A stretch of DNA of 64,000 nt, from positions 127,834,752-127,898,751 of the forward strand of contig CM051462.1 of the NCBI GenBank assembly GCA_028095005.1, read 5' to 3'. Every line of letters starts with the position of its first letter. Position 1 is the stretch's first letter. This document shows positions 37,701 through 49,500 of the stretch, one piece after another. Source of the DNA: Rhynchospora pubera. Lineage: Eukaryota; Streptophyta; Magnoliopsida; Poales; Cyperaceae. The notes under the pieces were generated by a model, which was given only the letters and a program-made list of their open reading frames with translations, was not told where the DNA came from and searched no databases. The translations under genes and the position numbers were made by a program.

Positions 37701-40492
37701 CGGAATTTGTAGTGCATTTATGTTTGCTTGCTTGCCATTATCCTTTTCAGTTTTTGTGGAAATGTCTTCTCCTTCCTTATCATTAGAACTCTTTGATACT
37801 TTCCAAGACTCATGTGTGGACTTTATTGTCTTGCTAGGGTAATCTGGAGAGTGCGGAGTTCCATTTGCCCCCATTTTCTGGTAATGGCATAAAAATGATG
37901 TTTCTCTTGCCTCGAGATTTGAAGTGCCGAACTTTTCGAGCAAGGGACTTGCACCATTTTTGTCTTGGATTGACCGAAGCACTTTTGAGGCATAAATTTG
38001 TGTTTCATCATCTTCGCCTTCAGCATCAGAATCACTCAAATGAATCATGCAACATGACTCGTTGTTCTCTGAATGTGTCAAATGGCTGTCTTGCATGATT
38101 TTGGTGTCAGCTAGGTCTGTTGGTGCAAATGAGGCCTCTGTCTGAGCAGCTTGGTTCATCCCTTCAGTTGTAATTTCTCCGAAGAATTTATCGAAAATAG
38201 ATTCACTTCTTAGCTGCCTTTTCTTCGGAGGCTGAATTGTTATCTCATGTCTGTCAGGATGTTCTTTAAAAACTCTTGAGCGAGGCTTGTCAAATGTATC
38301 AGGTATTTCTCCGCTTACGGCCTTATCATTGTCATTGGCTTGTGTAGGGTCCGATTTTCGATTTAGGGATTTGTCATTGGTATCCAATGGTCTTTGTTGA
38401 GAGTTTGCCCCCAGAGGTGGCCTGGGTGTGAAGTACTTTGCATCTGGAAGTCTCATTTCATAGATAGAGAAAGGATGCTCTTCCCCTTTTATCACTCCAT
38501 GGGTTCCATTTCTAACATACTTTATGCATCGATGCAAAGTGGAAGGTACCAACTGATATGTATGCAACCAAGGGCGACCCAATAACACCTTATAAGATAC
38601 ACTGGCATCCATGACATCGAGCTTTGCTTGAGTTTCGAGTTTTCCAAAACGGAACATCAGAGTGACTACTCCAAGTGCTCTCTGAGAGTGTAAATTGAAC
38701 CCATAGATCTTTGATCGGCTTTGAGTCAAGGTATTACTTTTGAGCGAGAAGTATTTCAGTGACTCCAATGGAAGGATATTAACTGCTGACCCTGGATCGA
38801 CCAGTATTCGGTTGATCTTAACTCCATTTGATATTCCCGTGATGTACAATGGTTTATTGTGATACGTTGCTCCATCGGGGAGATCGTTCTTCGTAAAGGT
38901 AATCGATGAAAAATTATCATCGATGGTTTCTTCAACCGTTCGATGCGTATAAGATTCTTCTGAATTTTGCTTGGGCCTTCCAGGGCTATATGTTTCGTCA
39001 CTAGTTGCACAAACAGTTGCAACATCCTTCGATTTTGTGCCCATTTTCATGGCATGGTTTCCACATCCTCCATTTTGCCGTATTGACTGATGAAATCTTT
39101 TGACACCTTTGTTTAATGCGTAAATAGTCTCCGGCTTAACTTGTGAATTGTTTGAGGACAATGGAATGTATTCCTCGATTATTTTCTCTCCTTCTTTGAC
39201 CATGATTGTTTCATCTTTCGATGTATTTTTCTTTTGGTTTCCCGCCTCCATCCCCTCATGGTCATGAAGTTTTTGATCTCGTGCCCCCATTTGCCTTCTC
39301 TTTGTTCTTGAAATACGCGCAGGCACGGGAGTAGCTAGGTGGGCTGCCCTTTTATCCTTCTTATCATTAATCATTTGGCATGATTTTTGATCGATTTCGG
39401 CAGCTGTAATATTCTTTGTCCGGGCAGACACCGGAACCAATATTGTCTTGCAATGAGGAGGTGAGTTATGTATCTCAAGCGATTTCTCCTCCACAATCTC
39501 AAGTGGAGCAGAAGAGCTTCTCATTGGTATGTTCCCCTGAATCGCCAATTCATCTTGATATGCTTGTAGTTGTAGGTCTTGGGCGTGGGAAGTGTCTTCC
39601 TCTATCGCGGATTTGAGTGTTGGTTTGGTGACAGCGTTGATTCCTTCATCTTGATATTCCTCGAAGCATTCATTTGCCCCAAAGATAGTTGTCGAAATGG
39701 CATTGGCGTATTTCGTGTCTGTTGTCACAACATCATAAACGGCGAAAGGAGTGTCTGAAGCCACCTGCACCATTGGAAAGGTAATCGGGATGGACCCAAC
39801 CATGAATGCGCTCGGAGCGACCAAATCCTGTTTGTTGTCTGCGTACGCCATTTTCTGCAAAAATAGTAACTTGAAATTATTGTCAGTGACATGTTAAATC
39901 AGCAATTCCCTAACTCATACACTATATCCTTTGATTTTCCCTGATGAGAGGAGGAAGAGGTCCCACCGGGCGTGCCAGAACCTGTCTCGCACTTTTGCGA
40001 GACAGATACGCACGGTGGCTATCAATAGAGGTAACAATCCTTTGGTTTTCGCCTGATGAGAGGAAAAAGATGTCCCACCGGGCGTGCCAGAACCTGTCTC
40101 GCACTTTTTCGCGGCCCTCGGATCAACAGAGGAAAATCCGGTCTCGGATTGAGGGGCAAAAAAGAATGCGGATCAGATACCCCTCGCGAGCCTCAAGAGG
40201 CCGGTACCAATACCACCCCGAAGCGCGGTACCTGTACGGTCTTGAGTTCTCACGAGGGTTTATTATTTGAAGGGGTCCTTTCTTTCCAGTAGGCGCAAGC
40301 CCCTACTGTTAATTACCTCCGACATGGTCAGGAGCACCTCTAGATCGGGAAAACCAAAGGATTGTGTGTCGTGAGCTGTTAGGGAATTGTAAATATGCAA
40401 TTAGCGGTCCTATCATGCATCTATATTTTTTTGTTTTTTTTTATTATTAATATTACTACTACAATGCAATATTAATATATCATACTATTATA

Positions 40493-40523
<31 letters not shown>

Positions 40524-43500
40524 GTGGACTTTGGATTGCAGGGGACAACAGTCTTTGGAATTCTTAGCTTGTAGAGGTTTCGGTTGACTGCCGTCGCTGG
40601 ACGCTTGTAGTCTTCTCGTTTTCCGAGTTCTCTCCATAATGTGTTGAATCAAGATTTAGACTCTTATGATTTGCATTTTTGTTTTTATAAGGCATGGGCT
40701 TCCCAAAGCGGGTTTCTTAGACTTCCTGTTGATCTTTGTCGAGGTTATCTGAAAGTGACGTCTGATTCCTGATCAGATCGTTAAATTTAGTTGATGCGGT
40801 GCTTGAGGTTGTTTTCTTCTTCTTTTTTTTTTAAGTGAACATCAGGCCCCTGGGCTTGTGGATGTTAAAGACGCCGGACCCCTGGGTTTATGGGCGTTAA
40901 AATCTTATGCGCGCGGGTGCGACCCGAGTCGGTTGCCCCTTGACCTTTCCCGGGAAGCGGGGTGACACTCGTTCGATGGGCATAGAGCGTTAAGTGACAT
41001 CTGGTACCTGACCAAGACGTTCAATAGACGGAGTGGCTTCCGTTAAAAGTGACATTTGGCGATGTTCAAAGTGACGGTTCGGTTTGCTCCCGAAGCGTTG
41101 AAGTGACATTTGGCAATGTTCGGTTTCTTTTCCTTGGGGTGATACTCGGTTTCCAGCCAAGATATCAAATAAACGGTTCTCTTGTCACTTGAAGCGTTGC
41201 GTTGATACATGGTTTCCAGCCATGATATCAAGTAGACGATCCAGTTGCCATTTGAAGCGTTGAAGCGGTATCTAGTTTTCATCCAAGGTATCAGGGAAAC
41301 GATTCGACTGTCACTCGAATCGTCAAGACATCTGGTTGCCAATCAGACGTTAAGTGACGTTCCGATCTCCATCCGAAGTACTGAGGTGATATCTGGTAGC
41401 CAGCTAGAATATCATATCAAACAGATAATCCGATTGTTGTTCAGAGCGTTCAGGAGACATTTGGTTGCCATTCAGACATTGAGTAGACGGTTCAATCATC
41501 ATTCGAGATACTGAGGTGATATCTGGTATCCAGCCAAGATATCCCACAGGTTATCCGATTGTTGCTTGAGGTGTCGACATTGCATCTGGTCGCAAGTCAA
41601 ATATCCAGGAATCGATTCAGCTGCCACCTGAACCGAAGACGCTTGGTTGCCAGCCAAGTGTTAAGTGCCAATTCGATTATCATCCGGAGTATTGAGGTGG
41701 TACCTGGTATCCAGCCAAGGTACCAAACAATTGGTCCGATTGCTATTCGAATCGTTTAGAAGTGACATCTGGGTGCCAGTCAGATGTTCCCTTCCGATTC
41801 GATCATAATTGAGACTCTGAAGTGATATCTGGTAGCCAGCCAGCTTATCGGACAGATGACTCGATTATCCTTCGAAGCGTTGAAGTGACGTCCACTCGCC
41901 AATCAGATAAGTAACAATTCGATCTTCACTCAGAGTATTGAGGTGATACCTGGCAGCCAGCCGAGGCATCAAACAATAGTCTGACTGTTATTCGAAATGT
42001 TGAAAGGAATCTGATTGCTAGTCGGTCGTTCAATGGACAGTTCAGCTGCCACCTGAAGTGTCCGAATTTCATCTGGATGCCAGTCAGATGTTAAAGTGAC
42101 ATTTGTTCGCCAAACGGGTATTGAACAGACGGTTCGATCCTCCTTAGAATATTCTGATGATAATTGGTAGCCAGCCGAGATATCATGCAGATAGTCCAAG
42201 TGTTACTCGAAACCTCGCAAGGAACCCTGATTGCTATTCAAACGTTCAGCGGATAGTTCAGCTGCCACCTGAAATATCCAAGGTTTCAACAGTTCGGCTC
42301 TCATCTGAAGCATTGAAACTATCCTTCGCCAGACCCTTGGGTTTGTGGGCGTCCAAAAATCTTATGCGCGCGGGTGCTACCCAAGTCAGCTGCCCCTTGG
42401 CTTCCCCAGGTGCGGGTGACAATTGGTTCTCGATCATAGGAGCGTACCTCTGACGCTCAGTCTCTGACCAATCGTTCAATGTGACGTAATGCTTGACATC
42501 TAGGCAATACGAGTCACTCAAATGACGCTAAGCGTTCAAGTAACGTCCGGCTGCCGACCGGTACGTCATGAACAGTTGGTTCTCGATCATGGGAGTGTTC
42601 CTCTAACACTCAGTCTCTGACCAGCTGTTGAAGCTTCGCTTGATTCCTGATCAAGCGTCAATGCGACATAGTGCTTGGCATTTAGCCAAGAAAAGTCAAT
42701 AGGGTGACGCTCGGCAATCTTTGCGAGTGTTCAGATAATGCCCGGCTTCCGACCGGGACATTGTAATTTCCCTCCAGCACCGAAAGAGGTAAGTTTTGTT
42801 GTATGAGATCTGGTTGTTGATTTAAAAGATAGACTAAGTCGACATTACTGAGCTGTTTGAGGCATAAGCAATGTGACTAAGGAACATGTTGAAAGTTTCT
42901 GAATGAGGATATTATTTGGGTAAGGATTATGGATCCATTTGATGTAGTGATGTGATCTGGGATAAGGTCTTTAATATATGAGGGAGTCGTTTACAGCAAC
43001 AGTGTTGGCCTCGATATATCCTTGGCGGTTAGATTGCAAATACTCAAGTTAGGACCTCCTGCCTTCTTGAGAGAGCGGGTGCCTTAGATAACCGTAGACT
43101 CCTGAAATAAAATATGATCTTTCCCCAAGGTACGGGTATGATGATGTGGAATTTGTCCATAGTGACAATATTTGCATGTCTTTGATAGGATCATAATGTC
43201 GTGTGCCTGTGTCAGCGGTGTCGGCATATGTTATCTCCGGCGGGTAGGTTGCATACACTCAAGATCGGACCTCCTGCCTTTCTTGAGAGAGCGGGTGCCT
43301 TTGATAATCGTGGCTTTCATCGTCTCAGCAGGCTTAGGACAACATTGTGAGCTTTTCTCAGACTGCAAGGAGTTCTGCTCATATGTGGTTGGATCCATAT
43401 TCTTCACCGATAATATCTTGCGGTGTAATGTGCCTTCTCTTTGGGATTTTATCAATTTGCTTGAATATTGTTTTGGTCTTCATCTGATTTGCATATTATT

Positions 43501-46500
43501 TCGGGTCTCTTGATAGGGTCCCGTGACATCGTGATAGATCTCACTATCCATCATTTTGAGGCTAGCGAATCTCAATTTAACCAGATCATTGAGCTTGATA
43601 CTTCACCAGTACTCTTGTTTGTTAGCAACAGTACTTAGTGTCTCCATTTTTTTTTTATCCATGCCCGTCGGGACGATGACCGTCTGGTGGTTTTGGTCAC
43701 TTGGGGTTATGATGAGCTTTATCTAGAGTCATAAACGGAGCACTAGACTCGGTCGTGCTAGTATTCTGTTATGACTTTCTGAATTTTGTGATATTATCCA
43801 TGCCTTCAGTGATTTGATCATGAGCCTTTGAGCCTTTGCCGAAACGGCTTTTCTTCATAATATCCAGGAGAGGATAATGGTAGGGGTATGTTTGGTAGGG
43901 TTTTTAGTGGTGATGATTAGCCAAATAGATTCCCTTTATTTTTCTGAGCTTCCAGGATTTTTCCTCATATTTTTCTAAACCTCCTGTGATTTCTCATGAA
44001 TTTTTAAAGGTTGCTGGATTTTTAAATAAATATAAGGCTGAGGTGGCAATCTATGATTGGCCAGAACTTGGAATATGGATTAAAAATATTCTGTTTGGAT
44101 TTTGGTTGTGGTTTTGGCATGAATATATTCTCCATATTTTTCTGGATCCGTAGAAATTTAGTTTGGATTTTTCTGAGTTATGGTTGAATTTCTATGAATT
44201 TTTGAACTTCCAGCAATAAAATGATGCCACATCAGCAGAGGTGCCACGTGGCAAATCCTGGTTGGTCCACGCCAACGGAGAGAATAAGAGATTAGCAGCG
44301 ACTCCAGTTGTGAGAGTGACACATGGCTTCATCTGAATGGTCCATGTAGGTTGCTAGTGGGTTGCCACACGGATTTGACTCGCCACAACCAAATTGCCAC
44401 AGAGAATCAGGAAAGTTGGGACGCCTCTTATAAAATTATTCTGTTTTCCCCATACTCCCGGTGTTTCGTGGAGATGCAGATCCCTTCCCATGTGGGCCCC
44501 GCAGTCAGTGAGTGTTGCGATCCGTTGATAGTGAGCCAGGTTCATGCGGGTAGGGAAAATGAATCCCTTCTCTTTCTGTTTCCTTTCTTCGTCGTCGACG
44601 AAGCTCTTCGCCATGGCCGTCTAATTAAGCTTGTCAAGTGATTGTTCAGCCTTGGGACAATGCCGAACGGGATCGCGGAACCCTCAGGAGGTCGTGGGAC
44701 CCATTTATTGAGCTTGTTTCTCCTTCCTTTACTGCAATCAAAATTATCCCAATCGACTAGGGTTTAACAGGGTTTGACGGTGGTTATGGGTCTCTGGTGG
44801 TGTTTGTGCCAAATTGGCATGCCTGAGAGCGTAGTGAGAGACCCATGAAGCTTGGTGCATCTTCAATTTTGTTGCCGAGGTCCTCCGGCATGGTGTTTCA
44901 CCTCAGCCAGAACCTGCCATGGCGATGAAGTGGTAATTGCAGCCATCTAGAAGCCATTATGTCTTGATGATGGCTTTGAGAGCATGGTGACCTACTTCTG
45001 AAGAGATGTACAGCTCCAATTTGATTGTAGGCTGTTCTCAACTAAGAGTCTCACCCCAGCTCAATCGTGGATGCGATGACAAGCCATTGGCTTCTCCTAT
45101 GGCTGTTGTCTCTCCATGTCGGTGCAGAGAGTGCAAGGAGGCACTGGAGAGCACATTGGCATGCTCTTAAAGACGTATGACCCCTCAATTGAATCACAGG
45201 ACCATGGCAATATGGTGTTCCTTCTTGATTTGAATCTGACCATGGTGGCGATGGTGAGACATCCTTGTATGTACTGGAAAAGGGATGGAGGTGTGTGAAC
45301 CCGACAGCTTGTATATGTGAAATAGCAAGCCATCAAGTTAACACAGTTGACCCTCCACTATGTAACCCCTCCTTGGCATGGCTTAGATTGAACTGATTGC
45401 CTCTTTCATGGGTTGCCATATGTTGGTATGAGGTAATGTTCAAAGCTCCATGAACTTCAAAACCTGCTGTCCATTTTTGCCCTGCTGTCCTTGTTGTTTA
45501 TGTTTGTTGTCCACTTTTTTGTTTTGTATATGATAATTTGTTTAATATTAAAGGTGCAAACTCAAGTTACAAACACAGCCTGCTTTGGCTTCATTCCTCA
45601 CTGTGTTTCTTATATATAATGCAAGTGTGATTTTAACCTACATGAATGTAGAATGTAAAGGCATGATGTAAAGAAAATAAGTTTTTAGTTTTTTTCTTTT
45701 ACATTATTTGCTAAATGCATTTATATACATATTTACATAAACACTTTTCTGTTGATCCCTCACATTTTTGTTATGTGTGTGTGAAACCAGAAAATATTGA
45801 AATAACAATGAAAGTTGCAAAGGAAGGAGAAATAACCTTCTTACTTATCAAAGCAGTTTACACAAAAGAGTAGATTACACAATCCCTAATGTTGCTGTAA
45901 ATATGAAACTACTTCTAACACACTCTTTTTTTTGTTTTTTTTTTAGTAAGTAGCTATCCTAACTCAATGCTCTCTGGTCAGTTGCTTGAAGATGGTTTGG
46001 CTTCCTCTCTTTTTATGACTTGATGCTCACAGCATGTGTATACACGTTATGGTTTTTTTTTTTTTTTAGGAGGTGAGAGCTTCTTTTTTTTTTATGGCTT
46101 CTGAGGTGCCTTATTTATAGGAGAACCAGATGGGTTCCTGTAGATTCGACTGCTTATGGTAGCCTAAAAAAATTTTTGTACCGTCGTCCGGTAATTATGG
46201 CAATATTTTAGGGTTCAACACTACCAATAATACCAAGATTCCAGCGGCTTTTCTCTAACGCGAAGGATGCCAAATTGTTAAGATGACACGCAGACTGCAG
46301 GAAAAAAGGCGATGGCATGCTCAGACACCCAGCAGACTCTCCAGATTGGATAAATATAGATATGGAATTTGAAGATTTCGGCAGTGAACCTAGAAATTTG
46401 AGATTGGGTTTATGTACAGACGGGATGAATCCTTACGGCAACATGAGTAGGCGGCAGACTACATGGCCGGTTTTATTGTGTATTTACAATCTTCCTCCCT

Positions 46501-49500
46501 GGCTATGCATGAAAAGGAGATACATGATGATGCCCTTGTTGATTTCTGGTCCCAAGCAACCAGGTAATGATATAGATGTGTACTTGGCTCCATTAATAGA
46601 TGACCTTGGTGAATTGTGGCAGAATGGAGTGAAAATATACGATGCACACTCTAGAAGTGAGTTTAACCTCCGTGCCATGATATTTTGCACAATCAATGAT
46701 TTTCCTGCATACGGAAACCTGTCAAGGTATAGGAATAAAGGAGCGAAAGCGTGTCCTATTTGCATGGAAAACACCCATTCTGTGTACCTGAAAAACTCCA
46801 GAAAAAATGTTTACTTGGGACACCGGAGGTTTATTAAGAACCGCAATCACCCTTACCGTCGAGACAAGGAAAGGTTTGACGGTACTGTAGAAAAAGACAA
46901 GGCCCCAATACCGTTATCCGGTTCAGGGGTGTATCGACAGGTGAAGGACATTAATGTAAAATTTGGTAAGAAATTTGCAAATGAGATACCCAAGGGGATA
47001 TGGAAGAAGAAGTCTATATTCTGGAATCTTGAATATTGACAGAGTTTGGAGATTAGGCATTGCTTAGATGCGATGCACATAATAAAGAACATATGTGAAG
47101 CTTTGATTGGTTGCATGTTGGAAATTCAAGAGAAAACTAAAGATGGCGTAAATGCGAGGAAGGACATGGTTGAAATGGGGATCCGGCAAGAACTAGCGGC
47201 ACAAGATAAGGGAAAAAGTCGAACTTGGCTACCTGCAGCACAATTTAATTTATCAAAGCAAGAGAAAAAAAACTTATTAGAATGCCTGAAATCTATTAAG
47301 GTTCCTACTGGTTATTCCTCGAATATATCAAGAAAGGTTTCTATTAAGGACAACAAATTACTTGGTATGAAGTCACATGATTATCACGTCCTACTGACCC
47401 AGTTACTTCCGGTCGCAATTAGAGGAATTCTAAGGGAAGAAGTGAGGAAAACCATCACTAAGTTGTGTTTTTTCTTTAATTCCATTTGCTCTAAAGTGAT
47501 TGATCCGAATAGTTTGGACAAGTTACAAGAAGGTGTTGTACTAACCCTATGTGAGCTGGAGATGTACTTTCCGCCATCGTTTTTTGACTCCATGGTGCAT
47601 TTGACCATTCATTTAGTTAGAGAGATAAAAATGTGTGGTCCTGTATTTCTACGATACATGTATCCTTTCGAAAGAGCCATGGGTCAATTGAAGGGGCTTG
47701 TTCATAGCCGATCTAAACCAGAAGGAAGCATAGTGGAAGGATATGTGGCCGAGGAGGTTATTGAGTACTACACCGATTATTTGCAGGATGTACAACCAAT
47801 CGGTCTTCCAAAGTCTCGACATGAGGGTAGACTTGAAGGAAAAGGTTATATATTAACTTCCAATGTTCACCTTATTTAGCACAAATGTTCATTTAAAGCA
47901 CAATATTTGTTCACCTTATTTAGCACAAATGTTCACCTAAAGCACAATATTTGTTCACCTTATTTAGCACAAATGTTCACTTAAAGCACAATATTTGTTC
48001 ACCTTATTTAGCACAAATGTTCACTTAAAGCACAATATTTGTTCACCTTATTTAGCACAAATGTTCACTTAAAGCACAATATTTGTTCACCTTATTTAGC
48101 ACAAATGTTCACCTTTCAGGTACAATTGGAGCTAGTACTCATATACCGGATCTTGCAATGAGAACCAAAGCACATATGAAAGTTCTCCAACATCTTGCTA
48201 TTGTGGCGCCTTACATCAATGAACATCTAATCGAGTTACGTGAACAATACCCTTCTTACACCGAAAACTTGATTACCATAGAGCATGAAATAAAATTTGT
48301 CCAATGGCTAGAAGATAAAGTACAGTCCCAGTTGAAAGAAGGAACAAAGGTCGATGAAACCGTGAAATGGTTATCAAGACGTCCTGATGCCGTGGTCGAG
48401 ACATACCAAGGGTATGACTTGAATGGATTTACCTGGTACACAAGGAAACAGGATGGTAAAAGTGTTGTGCAAAATAGTGGAGTCACTGTTGTAGCTTTAT
48501 CTAGTGATAATGTTAGGTCGGCTACTTATTATGGGTGGATCGAGGAGATTTGGAAACTAGATTACTTGAAATTTAAGATACCCTTATTCAAGTGTGCATG
48601 GATCGACAACGGTCACGGTGGAGTTAAAAAAGACAAGATGGGATTTATAACTGTTGACTTCAATAAAAGGGCTTATCGAGACGATCCCTTTATACTTGCA
48701 AATAAGCAAGCAATGCAAGTTTTTTACATTCAAGATCCGGCGGATAAGAAAAGATATGTTGTGCTTCAAGGTAATGTTCATCTTATTTAAGTACAAATGT
48801 TCACCTTATTGAGTACAAATGTTCATCTTATTTATTACTTGCAACTTTCAGGAAAAAGACGTATTGTCGGTGTTGGTGATGTCGTAGATGAAGAAGCATA
48901 CAACCACTTCGAGGAAATACCTCCTTTTTCTATTGGTATCGACGATACATCACAGCCAGTATCGATCAGTTGTAGGCGTACAGAAAACACCGAAGGCGTG
49001 TGGGTCGACACGCGAAGGAAAAAAAACAAAATAGCTACATAATCACATGTGAGTTTAAAAAACTGTTATGTGCTAATATAAATTATTCTTAACATAGATG
49101 TGCTAAATTGTTATGTTAATATTTTTATTTTTATTTTTTGCAGGTCATTAATTGGTGAAAATTTTTGTTAACAAGGAGCTAATTTATTTTTATTTTTGGT
49201 TAATTTTTTAAATTGTAATTTTATTTTGTTAGAAAAAATGTAAAACAAAATTAAATTCATGTGTAACCAACACAGAAATTAAAATTGTAATTTTATTTTG
49301 TTAGAAAAAATGTAAAACAAAATTAAATTCATGCGTAACCAACAGATTAGCTCTTCTGTAAAACAAAATTAATTAGTAAAAACGTTTGACCTTCTGTAAC
49401 GGTTATTAGCTAATAACCGTTACAGATTAGCCTCTTCTGTAACGGTTATTAGTTAATAACCGTTACAGAAGGTTATATGTATAAAACGTTTGACCTTCTG

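Larger units (their letters stand above)
23868..46220 (-). mobile_element. Ty3/Gypsy Tat/Ogre-like LTR retroelement, 22.35 kb
   Basis: TG...CA ends and a CTAC duplication (23864-23867 and 46221-46224) mark the insertion; removing it rejoins tnpD in frame. The element reads on the minus strand. The 5' LTR is 40095-46220, the primer-binding site (TGGCACGCCCGGTGGGAC) adjoins 40094, the Pro-Gag ORF is 35148-39851, and the polypurine tract GGTGGGGGGCATT lies at 31110-31122 before the 3' LTR 23868-31109. No reverse transcriptase, RNase H or integrase is visible. Very long LTRs, this PBS and PPT style, and an antisense ORF point to the Tat/Ogre group. It probably moved with help from an autonomous relative. 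Confidence 0.9.

Noticed and set aside
23868..46220. The repeated 24-31 kb and 40-46 kb blocks as a segmental duplication with duplicated genes
   Set aside because: TG...CA ends, a flanking CTAC duplication, PBS and PPT show they are the two LTRs of one element; the matching open frames in both are shared LTR text.
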